From NCBI GenBank assembly GCA_028565635.1, contig JAOXYB010094715.1:1-39086 (forward strand): DNA of 39,086 nt, in the 5' to 3' direction. The DNA is from Phoronis ovalis (Eukaryota; Phoronida; Phoronidae). How positions within the stretch are numbered: position 1 is the stretch's first letter; every line of letters starts with the position of its first letter. Shown here one piece after another: positions 1-11,478 of this stretch. The notes beneath the pieces are model-generated. The model was not told where the DNA came from. It saw nothing but the letters and a program-made list of their open reading frames with translations, and made no database searches. The translations under genes were made by a program, and so were the position numbers.

Positions 1-400
1 TCATCAGATGAACAAGGAGGCAGCCATTATCGGAACTACTTATATTACTATGATATCACTACGCCAAATACATAACACCCAGTTCAGCATATAAGGTAAA
101 CCTGGTATAATTTCATCTATACATCTTCGACTCAAGATTAGGGAAAATTATGGGGTTGATCGAGTTACCTATCTCAACTTGGGTTTTGTAAGTTTACAAA
201 AAATCAGTATTTGAATAAGAAAAGAGTTATTGGCAAATGAATCAACAGTGGAACACTTAGAATACAAGTACTGGGCCAAGTTGCATGATTAAATTATTAC
301 TTAATGTAAGCCCAGGGGGCCTCTTAGTGTATATGCAGCTGAATGGGGATGTGCCGCTGGCTCGGAGTACCTTTTTGATGAATTTTGGTATATTTCAGGA

Positions 401-444
401 GTGTGTGTGTGTGCGTGTGTGTACACACACACACACACACACAC
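401..444. repeat. (GT)n(AC)n palindromic microsatellite
   Basis: An alternating GT run with one C interruption switches at a central GTAC to an AC run, so the tract is its own reverse complement and can fold back on itself. Such tracts are prone to slippage and cruciform formation. Confidence 0.9.
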
Positions 445-3400
445 ATTGACTTGTGCACAAAACAGATATAAGCCAAATATAACAGCCTTAAATGATGAGA
501 GTCATGTGTAACTTTTCTTAGTAATTCCTGCCTCTACCAGATGCAACTAAATAGTCCATTAGCATTAATTATGTTGTGTCCGTAGTCAATGTATTTATTT
601 TGTAGGAGCTTGAATGATGTATTTAGTTATGTCAAGCCCTAATCTAGCTCCACGTTAAAGTTAAGCTAGTAAAAAGTGCAGAACATAATTTTAATATTTT
701 TCAAAAATTTCATGTAAAATGTCTGTCTTATTATTTTCTTCGTAGCGGTATGTATTGACTTTTGGTTGATTCTCTGTATATTTTATATTTTGTTAGCTAC
801 ACTTGTTTTAGGGTCTATGGCATAAGTACACCTTTAGACTCCCCACCCAACTCAATAGAAAAACGTTATAATGTTCATGCACATATAAAATAGAGCAACA
901 TTCCCCGAACTATTAACTCTTCATAATATGACTGTACACCCTTTCATACACTACATTTAATTTTTCGTACATTCTTGTCCACACTAATTTTGAGTAAATC
1001 GTGTTAGAACAATATCAACCCATGAATCGCACTATTCCAGTTGCAAATAGGCCCGAATTCAGATTCTGTTGTTTAAAAAATTGTAACGATCACTGAAATT
1101 TAATTGCTTTAGTCAGAAAGTACCACATGTTGACATCGCAAACACCCAAAATTAAAATGCCATGCCCCCCCCCAAAAAAAAAGAAGAAAAAAAATGTGTA
1201 TTAGTATGCCGGTACTATATTCTCATGCTATGGTGTACTTAGGCCTAGTTGGATTCTACAAAGCCCGTTTCCTACATGGTTTTAGGCATAGAAGTCAGAC
1301 AAAAATAAAAAAGTTACACCTGCTGTTCTGATCCACATCGTTCACAAATATAATTCTGGCCTAGTGTACTTACGCAGCTTCTTGAAAGCAGATGATAAAG
1401 GTTAGCTGTCTTAAGTTTGATCTTTTGTCAAATTTATCCAACTGCTAAATTGATACTAAAGTTTTGATAAGCAATGTATAATATTCCTAGAAAAAAATCA
1501 ACCATGCTTCCAGTGTCATAAGGGATTTAGATTCTACTAGTTATATATTTAATATTTTTATAGGCAGTGCAGTTTTAAATTTTGTAAAATGCATCTTTTT
1601 CTAAACCAATTAAATAATTTGTAAGCATAATAATTATCAATATGTGTAAAAACTGGGTTTTTATGTATATGTACTGTTATTTATGTCATTTTTGCTGCAT
1701 TTTTAATTCTATGGGCTGGGCTATTAGTGTAAATGATTAGACACAGTATAAAATTTCATATTAATATGTTATTAATACTGTATTTTTTTCTTCAAACTTA
1801 TCACTAAAAGGATGATTATGGATGCTTAATCCTTTTATCAAAGTCACTGCATATACATTTCAAACAAAATATTGCTTGCAATTATATTGACGTTATAGCT
1901 ATGTGGCAAATGGGAATTATTATGTTATTCGAAGTCAAGAGATATTATTAAATTCTGGCTTGCACCATAATTCAGATAACTGAAGCTGTTAGTTGTTTCA
2001 AAATTTTCTTCACTGATAGAAAGAAATATGTAATGTTGTACTATGCATTTTCCTGTCAATAGGCAAATCAAAACCTTGATGTTTTTAAATATTTTGTTTT
2101 GTCGGAAACATATGTATATGCTTTGATATTACTAATCAGTCATGTTTTGGCAGTAATTTTTAATGTTGAAATTAGCCATAGGACTATTGTTAGTAAAGCA
2201 TATTTTGTTTTCATTGAAAACACTGAAATATATAACTTGGGATTGAATATTCAATTTGTAAAAAATTGGGTTGAAAGGGCCTGAAATAATTCTACAATAT
2301 TTTGAGGGAATCTTCTTGGAAACATGTTGGTGTTTATCATGGATAATTACATATTTAAAAATCCTATGTATGAAGATAAGATCTTACAATATTGGTACTT
2401 GAAAATTTAAAGAAATTAAAAATAGAAGTGTATCTATATATTGTAAGAATAGTATGTCATTTGAGACATATGTCAGAAAATATTCAAATCACGCTTGTGT
2501 AATAAATTTATTGAAGCTAGCTGCCAGCAGGAGTTATATAAATTCAGCTGTACTGTGATGTTCTATATTTTAATATATGAAAATACCACTGCAAGTACAT
2601 ACACAGTTTATCATATCAGTTTTAACTTTCCATGAATAATTGGTTTATTTAATAATCATGACAGCTTAAATTGAAATAGAGTTTATGATAAGCCTTCACT
2701 GTGCTTCATTTACAAGTAAATTGCATAAAGCTGTTATAAGTCAAGAGATATATTCTGGGTATCTTTATATACAACTGAAGGTTGGTAAGCTATTTGTGCA
2801 GACTATATTTTGAGAACCTTTTTTTTATATTTATTTAAAGATTTGCATGATGGCATCTACTTGTGTCAGTAAGATGTACGTATATACTTCAATATGCTAA
2901 ATCAATCAAACAGATACAAGTAATGCAAAGGTGTTCAGAACATTGTTCTGTTGTCAAAAGAGTCAAGTACTGAGCCAGTATTAGACCTAGTGTTGGCATA
3001 GTGTTTGACTACCATGAAGGCAAAGAGGGTATGTTCTACTAGATACAGATATCCTTTACAAACATGGTTACAGGAATTAATGTAGACATAGATTCAGTTT
3101 GCAAATAATTTGTATACAATTCGCCACACATGGTTGATTAAAAAAAATAACTATTTGATCAAGACCAAACTGTTACAATACAATGCACAGTATTGCCTTA
3201 CAACAGTTATTATCAACTATCTATCCATTGTAACGGATATGGTGAAACTGTCACTGTGAAAATGAATTTTATCACACTATAAAAGGCAACATGAATTACT
3301 GAAGGAAACATGTTTTTTTTATCCATATTAACTGAAGATAATATACGTTAATTTTTAGTTTGATCATTCATCAGGTAAACATCTTGATGAGCAAAATGTC

Positions 3401-4703
3401 CTCGGCCGTAAAAGTCAATGTTTTCTTACTTGTTATTTGTGAATATCTTTCTTTATTTAAGCATTAAAATTAAACTATCCCTCCAATTTTCAAGCAATTT
3501 TCTATTAAAATTTATAAATAAATACTTGATTAAAATCGGGCAATTACGTAAAATATTGAGCTGTCCACAAAGCAAAGAATTCATCATAATTTCGCATACA
3601 GTATCAGTAAATATAAAAGTGAAGAAGTAATTTTCAAAATTCGTGCTTTGCATAATTCCACAAGCATTTGTTGAATTTGTGTTTAGGATAAAAAAGTTAT
3701 CCCAATAATTAAATTGGTCATAAACTGCAAAGCATACATTGCTGTTCTTGGGATGTTTTTTTTACATATTTTATTGTATATTATTTATTGAAAGTACTGT
3801 CTCTGAAATAATGACATACAATATGCATGCCATACCCAGTGTATGTTTCTGCCAGTAATATTGTCGAACACGTTTTCTTGCTTGATTCTTTAACTAGTAG
3901 CAGTTCTGAAACTATAATAATGATGAATCGATCAAATTGCACCATTTACATAAGTGCCTGTAGATCAGTGTGTGACATGCTTATGATTACAGTAAATTGT
4001 AGGGTAATTAATGTATGGGGCATACTTGTATACTAAATATTTTCCAAAGTATGGCGTATTCCTGCCACATAAATTACCATTATTAAAAACGATCGTTGAG
4101 AGCATGCCATGATGATGTCAATCTCATTTATAGCATGATCAATGACTGATTTCGAAACTCGGATATATATCATGTTCATGATCGATTAGGAATCTTACTT
4201 GTAGCGAAAGAGTTACAAAAACTTACTGGCACAAAAATACAACCATCAAGTGGTTTTGTTCATTGGTCTATATTATATCCCACTTTTCGGTGTCACATTG
4301 AGATTCGTATGTTATTTTTAATCAGCGTGAGTGATGTAGTGCCTAACAGGATTTTAAATTTCATCAGAATTTTTAAATGTCCTGTTTTCTAGGAAAATTC
4401 TTGTTTTGCAAATTACCATTATAAGGTTCCTGTAGCCAATTGTAGCTTTTTTTGTAGTTTGACCTCTTGCGTACTAGCTGTAAAAAGTAAGAAAACTAAG
4501 TATCCCCACATGTAGCATTGCCTCACACAATGAATGTGAACTGGATTCAATTTGATGTTTATGCACATCATAAATAATTATGTGAAGAATAAAGAGATAA
4601 TTTCGCATCTAGTTTTGCCCACCTACTGCCTCTTTATGTACTCCTCCATCTTGAGTCTTGTATCTGTTTACCAGGGCTACTTTACTCCCTAGTCATGCAG
4701 AAG

Positions 4704-5115
4704 CATGCCTGTCAACTTTGGAAAATGCCAGATAGGGAGATTTTCCAAAGACGCGGTTGCGAGGGCGTGCCAAAGGCTAGGGGCGTCCGGTGGCACGTTC
4801 CCCATAAAATTTTGGAAAAATGGCTTAATTTGATGCATTCTGAGCCATTTTAGACTACTTTGATAGTATTCAATGTATTTTTATTTTGACTTTTTTATAA
4901 CTTATTTCATTAAAAATAACAAAAAATATATTTGCTGTCATTGTCATTTATTGCACACACCAATTTGGTGACTGCTATATGGCTTCCTTCGTATATTTCC
5001 GTGATAGGAGCTGAAAAATTTTGAAACAGGAGATTTTTAATATGGATCAGGAGATCGGGAGATGAGCCTCTGAATCGGGAGACTCCCGACGAGATCGGGA
5101 GCATTGACAGATATG
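4704..5115. mobile_element. Non-autonomous TIR DNA transposon (MITE-like), 412 bp
   Basis: The left end reads CATGCCTGTCAA and the right end, reverse-complemented, reads CATATCTGTCAA: 12-bp terminal inverted repeats with two mismatches. The flanks carry a direct repeat CAGAAG (4698-4703 and 5116-5121), consistent with a target-site duplication; ATGCAGAAG is the longer match if the terminal ATG is shared. There is no transposase frame, so it would depend on a partner in trans. The right half has several GGGAGA / TCTCCC-like inverted motifs (5055-5101). The CA...TG ends recall hAT elements, but the duplication seen here is shorter than their usual 8 bp, so the superfamily is open. Confidence 0.75.
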
Positions 5116-5280
5116 CAGAAGGTGTATCCAGTGGTTTACTTATTATGTAATATTTAAGGTTTTCTCTTTTAACATAGTATGTTGTTTAGTATTTTGTATT
5201 TGTGTGCACTATTTTTATCTTTAAAATTAATTTTGGTATATTATTAAGTTTTATAATATTGTTCTTAATTTTTAAGATGA

Positions 5281-5540
5281 AAATGCCCCCTTCCCATGAG
5301 GTTCAAAAATAAAAATGACCCCCCCCCACACTATACCATAACTTACCAGGCAAAATTATGTAATATGTTTCATATGATTATTATGTAACACTTAGTCATT
5401 TAATGCTAGTACAGAGTTTGTGAAACAAGCAAGTTTTGTTATGACACTGATCCAGGAATTTAAGGTACATTTTGATATTTCAGGGGAGTGTTTGTAGGGC
5501 GTAAAGCAAAAACAGGGAGTTCGGGGACATGCCCCCCTAG
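5281..5540. repeat. C-tract repeat fragments
   Basis: Motifs such as AAAATGCCCCC, a nine-C run (5319-5327) and ATGCCCCCCTAG (around 5530) occur close together. The same AAAAATGCCCCC style returns at 6455-6500, 36640-36660, 37343-37353 and 38700-38708. I read these as fragments of one or more dispersed repeats of this genome. Confidence 0.45.
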
Positions 5541-5849
5541 TATCTGGTGTGGTTTACTGTATTCTGGTCTTTTTTGCCATGACACACCGTGTCACTTTTA
5601 TATATTTTTAAAAAACCTTTCATATTTAGAAGTTCATTTAAATTAAGACCTTTTTTTTGAATAAATCAAATAATACCAGCGTTAGCGTTAATTTTGGCCA
5701 ACTGCACACTTGAGAATTTAGAAATCCATCAAACTCTTTTGAGTATATGTTGAATAATTCCTCATATCATTTATCTATTATTATGTTTTTTTTTAACAAA
5801 CTATACTATTAGTGAGGGTCGCTGGTTTTTAAAAGCTCTATCAATCAGT

Positions 5850-6080
5850 TGATAAGCAATGCTGAACTTCAAAACCCCAATACTGGCATAGAAATGTACA
5901 AGGTGTAAAAACCTGGCTCTCAACGTTGGAAACTGTATCCCTTGTGGCTCGGATGACTACGTTAAATGGTTGTCCCATCAGGAGATGTAAAAGAACCACT
6001 CAGGACGACATGCACCCTGGCAGTGACCACCCTCACTGCCTAGTATGGAGGTCTGCTTAGCATTGATTTCTAACTAGTGA
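5850..6080. repeat. GC-richer island, probable interspersed repeat fragment
   Basis: This stretch is clearly richer in G and C than the surroundings and has no long open frame. It contains phrases such as GGCTCGGATGACTACG and CAGTGACCACCCTCACTGCC, the latter a short imperfect inverted repeat. The abrupt composition change and lack of coding potential suggest a SINE or the 3' end of a LINE, but I cannot name a family. Confidence 0.4.
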
Positions 6081-6439
6081 GTGAGATCTCCTGCTTATAA
6101 TCACAATTCATGTAACAACGTACAGCTAGTTAGTTAATAGAACCTGCCGAATATTACGACACATCCATATCCATACCCGAAAACCGTTTAATTTGGCACA
6201 TAAAGATATACCATAAGAGTCCTTGTGAAGTTGAGTAGTGTAACGAAGAGGAAGTTTGATATAGTTTTAGCTATATATTAAAGCCTATTAATTATAGTTG
6301 AACACAATAGACATAGTAGACACAATAGACAATAGAAAATATAATCTTATCGATAATATTAAAATATTCTATTTCTTTTGACTTTAAGGATTTTCCAATA
6401 AATGGAAACCAGCAAACAATCATAAAGGCAATCATTTTT

Positions 6440-6535
6440 TAGGTTTGGATATTAAGGTAAAAAATGCCCCCCTTTTGGTACTCCAAAATAAGTGCCCCCT
6501 CATATTTTATGGCCTTTCCCTCGGTGCTTTTTGGC
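6440..6535. repeat. C-tract repeat fragment upstream of the DIPK1-like gene
   Basis: AAAAAATGCCCCCC and AAGTGCCCCCTC occur 20-40 bases apart in otherwise AT-rich DNA, the same style as the fragments at 5281-5540. It lies about 200 bp before the first recognised DIPK1 coding exon, so it could sit in its promoter or 5' intron. Confidence 0.4.
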
Positions 6536-6697
6536 AAATTGTTGAGAAAATAATGCCAAATACATTTTTGCAGAGAACGAAAATTTCCTTTAGTTAAATG
6601 ACCTGTAAAACATATGTAAAGTAGAACATAATAATAATTTTATCTAAAATGGTTTTGTTAATTTAGAATTAATAGTAATTGTTATGCTTTCTTTTAG

Positions 6698-9471
6698 ATG
6701 CCTCATTATGTTCGATGGAGATTAAAAAAGATTCTGCTGGCAATTATTAGTTTCTCATTACTTTGGCATGTGTGCTCAATAATTTACTTCTACTTCAACA
6801 CTGAATGCATGGGGTTGCAATATCAACATATTTTGGTGAGTATGTTAGAGGTTATGTACATTCAATTTGATAACCTGGATATTTGTTGACCTTAAAGTTG
6901 CATTGTTAATCAGGCAACATCAATTACACTGTAAAATGCAGTTTATCTGACTTTAAAAATTGTAGAAAAAACTAATGTTTTAGTAGAATGATATCATTTC
7001 AACTCAAACAAATTAATTATACTAATTTATATTTAATTTTGAAGATTTGTCTTAATTCCTATTACATGTATGCTTGTTTTGCATGTTGATTATTAGTGGG
7101 AAAACTTGAAACAGCTATTCATGATATATAAGCTTGTACTCTATTCAGTGTGAAAAATATAAACAAGGAGAAATAAAGAGTGGGTCAGATTTTTGTGAAA
7201 AACTGTGCGGCAATAATATAAAACTATCATCATGCGTAGATTCTCCAGGCGATAACCAGGTGAGTAAATGCATACTGACATTGGATTATAATGTTAAAGG
7301 GGAACTTCTGTATTGCATCTGTGTCAAGGGCTAGCTTTATTGAACTAGGTTACATCTCCTGCTATGCTAACTTTGCTTGTAGTGGCATTTTATATCCTGC
7401 AATTCACTTTGCTTATAAAGTGGCATATTTTCTTTGAGGCATAACACTCTGAAGTACTATGTCTTTCTGATTAATGTCCAAAGTAAGCTCAATTCCCATT
7501 ATTTATCTGCTATTTTTTTGTGCTTTAAGTTATATATCAGATACCATTTAATTTTAAAATGACCAGCTTCAACTCAAAGAATTGACTTTGTTACCTTTGA
7601 CATATTATTTTTCTGACATTATATATCTTCTTTACACTTGTAATGTGCACAAGCTTTCTTTTCCAGATCTTTAACACTTGGAATCATGAAGTCAAAATTT
7701 TAAAAGATCAGTTTGATCCTGTGCTGAAAAGCCCCAACGAACAGTTCAACTTGTTCTTTTACCCACTTGAGAATACATCTTTTGGGAACTTTAAGAGAGA
7801 TGTTTACCGGCTACTCGAGGTCAAACTTGGCCCTGGTTTGTATGATCAGCTTGTAGAAAAGGCTGTGAGCATGGTGGACACTAATATGGATGGTCAGGTA
7901 AATAATATTAGTAATCCATTAAAATACATGTGCTTGAAGCAGCAATTTTAATTAAAATATTAATACTACAGAAAGATTGGTTTTTGTAAATTTAGCTAGT
8001 ATCTTATGTCATGTTATGTTAAGTAAATCTTGCAAATATTTGTAATGTACAATATGGCATATTGTACATTTACAAATATCTGCAAAATCGCTTAACATAA
8101 TGTGACATAAGGTAACACAACTACTAAATTTATGCTTTAAGTCCGTATCTTTAAAAATGAGTATTTGAGTATTTGATACTATTTGTTTCATAATTGATAA
8201 AGAATTGAATTTTTGCCATAAATTTAGAAAAGACAAAACATCCTGTAAACATTTACGTCAAATGGAAAACAAGGTAAAGACCTAGTATGGAAAAGTCCAT
8301 TTCAAATTTTTCGAGGACAGTTTAATGTTAAAAATTCCGAGTTAGAATTTTATATAGTAAACAGATTTCTCACTAGGTAAATTACAAAATCTACTTGGTG
8401 AGAAAGCCCAAAATTACTGTTTTGTCATGTTAAAATTTCCATCCAGGTTTTTAAAATATTTTTTATGACAAACTGAATAATTATTTGGAAACTGCATTTA
8501 TTCTCATTAGATCTCTTTTGCCATTTTCACTTTGGCGTAGCTGTTTTGAAGGTTATGTTGATTTTCCCAAAGTTATTGCTAAAATATGATTCTTTATCCA
8601 TTATATGCAACATATATAGTTTGTAATATCATGAAAATTAGTATTTTCAATATCATAAGTCAAGTATAGGTGCAGATTTTATTCTCACTGGTTTCTCTTA
8701 AATGCTATTAACTATATTAAAAAATGGTGTTTTATCAATTTAAATTTTATTTGGCAGATAAATCTTCCACAGGCAAAGACACTGTGGTCTTTATTACAGA
8801 ATAATGAATTTCTCATTCTAACATTATTCCAAGGAGAAATTAATATACCTGAATTAGTTGGACATTGTGGAAATCTCTATGGTTTACAACATCCGTTTGT
8901 AACTTATTTGTACAACAATGATAATAAAGGTTTGCTTAGAAGTATTTTTCCAAGATCCAATACATGGATGTTCCCCAGTTGGGAAAAACGTGCCAAGTTA
9001 GCGTACAGTTTAATCGAGTTGGTCTATACATTAACAGAACACCCTGTAGCTGGAACATTTTATATATGCAGCTGGGATGAACACAATATAGGCTACTCTG
9101 CCAAATATGAAGCTCATGTTACCGACTTTTCGCAAGTTATATCCAAATATTCTTTTGGTGCTATTATGAGGCAGAGGTCATGTGATAGGAATGCGGACTG
9201 TCAGTATGGAAAATACTGCCGCGGTGTTTGCAACAAATCACAAGAAGTGTGTACTAATGAGCTGGAGCATCCTAGTATTACTCAGATATGCAAAGTATTA
9301 GAGTATTACATACTGGAAGATGCACCAATTGATTTACGAGAGAGTTTAGAAGAACTGTTTGCCATATGCCGTCAGTTAAAAGACAATGCGTCAACGGAAG
9401 TGCAACATGCTGTTTTAGTAATGAATTTTAAATCTCTATTGTGGTCAAAGATTCAGCACCTAAGCAGTTGA
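6698..9471 (+). CDS. DIPK1: Divergent protein kinase domain 1 (DIPK1/FAM69 family)
   Basis: Four exons are joined in frame: 6698-6835, 7149-7259, 7667-7897 and 8758-9471 (397 aa; vertebrate members have about 420-430). All introns are GT-AG and phase 0. The product looks like a type II ER membrane protein: a short basic N-terminus (WRLKK), a membrane segment at about residues 11-33, a cysteine-bearing lumenal stretch, then a FAM69-type kinase-like domain. An EF-hand-like loop lies at 154-165 (DTNMDGQ, split by intron 3), a catalytic-loop-like CSWDEHN at 264-270, TDF at 282-284, and a Cys-rich C-terminal part (Cys 302, 308, 314, 318, 325, 338, 364). The start is the ATG directly after a TTTTAG acceptor, so an upstream exon (coding or not) probably exists. 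The paralogue (A, B or C) cannot be decided. Function is known only at family level, as poorly characterised ER kinases or pseudokinases. Confidence 0.9.
7988..8131. repeat. Near-perfect 144-bp palindrome (foldback/MITE-like) in DIPK1 intron 3
   Basis: Two arms of about 70 bp (7988-8056 and 8058-8131) are reverse complements around ATGGCAT. The inner 25 bp match except for one substitution and one single-base indel, and similarity continues outward through CTTATGTCA...GTTAAG to AAATTTAG. Transcribed, it would form a long hairpin. It is probably a small foldback transposon; a hairpin-RNA source is a less likely alternative. Confidence 0.8.
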
Positions 9472-9884
9472 CAAAATATTGTGCCTTAAACTTGTTGTTA
9501 CATTAAGGCAGTGAATATTGTTTGGCACAGTTTCTTTACATTTTATATTTAAGTTAAATTTTAGTTAATTAAGTTAACAGATAGGCAAACAAAAGTAAAT
9601 ATATTTTGAAAGTAACTCAAACTTTCTAAATCTGTAACTTATTTTTCTCTGAGTAGGTCATGTCACCTGTATGATTGCCATTTTGGGTAAAAACATTAAA
9701 ATTTGAAAGAATATATTAAGTCAAAAACCTTTCATACAACATAGTTGAAACCTTGAACAAATAATCCTTAAATGCATAGCTCTAAAATTGTGTATCAGAT
9801 TTTTGAAATTTCACATGGTTAAAAAATAGTGAATTTTAAGTTTTATCACCTTAATTTTTTATTATGCATAAGCTTTGAAAATTC

Positions 9885-10215
9885 TTTTCTTTTGAACAAA
9901 ACAAAATCTGATAGTATTGTTGTTATATATAATGTAAAGATTATTTGTGTAAATTTTCCACTATATAGGTTTAGTGGTTTTGGCTTACGGTATATTCTTT
10001 AGAATTTTATATTTCAACAACTTAAACATTTTAACACAAAATGGTAACCTTATAGATTACATGATCTACTCTGCCAGAGAAAAAGTAAATTACAGATTTA
10101 TAAAGTGTTGTGTACTTTCAAAACATATATACTCCTCCTTTCCATTTAGTTACCTAAAAGTTAACTTTGAGTATAGTGTGAATAAATTGTGCTGAACAAT
10201 ATTCGCTACCTTAGG
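9885..10215. repeat. Diverged ~330 bp repeat, copy 1
   Basis: It aligns in the same orientation with 11845-12165. Shared phrases include GAACAAA.CAAAAT, GTAAAGAT, GGTTTAGTGG / TGTTTAGTGG, AAAATGGTAAC, AAATTACAGATTTA, ATATATACT and GAACAATATT.GCTA. I estimate roughly 70-75% identity by eye, so the duplication or insertion is old. It may be a local duplication or two members of a dispersed family. Confidence 0.75.
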
Positions 10216-10255
10216 TCTGAAAGTATTTATAAAATTGTTACTATTTTACAATTCT

Positions 10256-10261
10256 AATAAA
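10256..10261 (+). terminator. Candidate poly(A) signal of the DIPK1-like gene
   Basis: An AATAAA hexamer followed by T/GT-rich sequence (TTTTCTGGTGTAGCTGG) is the best-looking cleavage context after the stop codon and would give a 3' UTR of about 0.8 kb. An alternative AATAAA lies at 10181-10186, inside the repeat copy. Confidence 0.45.
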
Positions 10262-11078
10262 AATTATTATTTTCTGGTGTAGCTGGAATTTTTGTCACCT
10301 GTGCTTAGTAAAATGGAATATTGCTTTTACTATTATGTCGGAAAAATTTTAGAGCACATAAATAGAAGCTGTGTGTAGTCAAAATAAACATACTGATTAT
10401 TTAATTCAGTGCATGATAACTTTTTGCATGGTAGTATCAACCAAATTTTTGACAGAACATGTTTTGGAGGTCTCATAGTCATGAATTTTAAAGCCATGAT
10501 TCGATTACCCATCTTAATGCACCAAATGAAAATGTTAAGTTATTTTGATACATTGTGTAAAAGGAGTTTTAGAAAAGGAAAGCCTTAATAATGAGGAATT
10601 AATTTAAGTGAGAAAAGAGAAAAAATGTGTAGTATACATATACCTAATCGAAAAAATTGTTTATTACATCTAATATTTTATTGGTGATAAGTGGCCTTTC
10701 CTAAATTAACCATTCCAAAGTTGTCTACATTTTTATTATCAAATAATTATTTCTTGCTTTAGCTAGCAAGATTTTTAGAAAACACCACTGCATTTCTTTT
10801 ATTTGGAGTTGTATTTTGTATTTGAAGTTTTAACTGATTTGTGATTCACAATGTTCATGTAAATGTTCACGTGTGGTCATACATCTTACTTTGTCTTCCT
10901 GCTTTAATTAAGACAGCTTACGTCACCAAACAGTCTAGATTCAATTTATCTGTTTTTTGGGCCAATTGGCAAGAAAAGAATTGTCTAAAATTGAGTTATT
11001 ATTATTTCATTTTGTGTGAAGGGACAATATAAGTTTTGAGGTGAAGTAATAATTAAAGTAAATATGAGATTTTTATAA

Positions 11079-11084
11079 TTTATT
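11079..11084 (-). terminator. Candidate poly(A) signal of NUP188
   Basis: The plus strand reads TTTATT, i.e. AATAAA on the NUP188 strand, about 395 nt after the stop codon. I saw no closer canonical hexamer, but weaker variants cannot be excluded. Confidence 0.4.
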
Positions 11085-11478
11085 TACTTTTTAACTGTTA
11101 CACAGTGGTCATAACAAACATAAAATTACATACATACATATGGTTTGAACTGGTTCATGGTATTTTGTAACAATGATTATATCTCAGGATATACTCTATC
11201 TGACATTTGCTATGTCTTGTTCGAAATTGGAAAAATCCAGCCTGTTTGTCAGATAGAGGTACTTATTCAAAGTTTACAGTTTGCATTTCTTGTTTTAACT
11301 TGCACGTTGCAGTACAGCCATACTTGCAGATGTACAAGATTATTGTTACGCTTGCCTATGTTCAAGATTAACAAAGTTTCCTTTATGTAGAGTTGAATAC
11401 ATGTTGTGATTGCTTTTTAGGTATAAACCCCTAAAGGAATATTTACGTAGTCAAGTACATGTATTATAAGATCTTGTG

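Larger units (their letters stand above)
1..6697. other. Gene-free upstream region
   Basis: I find no convincing exon on either strand in this AT-rich 6.7 kb. The longest open frames are 60-70 codons, lack family resemblance and are what AT-rich DNA gives by chance. It holds a GT/AC microsatellite, an inverted-repeat transposon (4704-5115), C-tract repeat fragments and a GC-richer repeat-like island (about 5850-6080), each listed separately. A non-coding first exon or the promoter of the DIPK1-like gene may lie in the last few hundred bases, but nothing marks it. Confidence 0.6.
9472..11478. other. Convergent intergenic region, with both 3' UTRs
   Basis: The DIPK1-like gene ends at 9471 on the + strand and NUP188 ends at 11479 on the - strand, so both 3' UTRs lie here. 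I see candidate poly(A) signals for each, one copy of a ~330 bp repeat (9885-10215), and no further exon. The short open frames are AT-rich noise. Confidence 0.6.

Noticed and set aside
2099..6600. Several 60-70 codon frames in the upstream region
   Set aside because: They have AT-driven composition, no splice context and no family resemblance.
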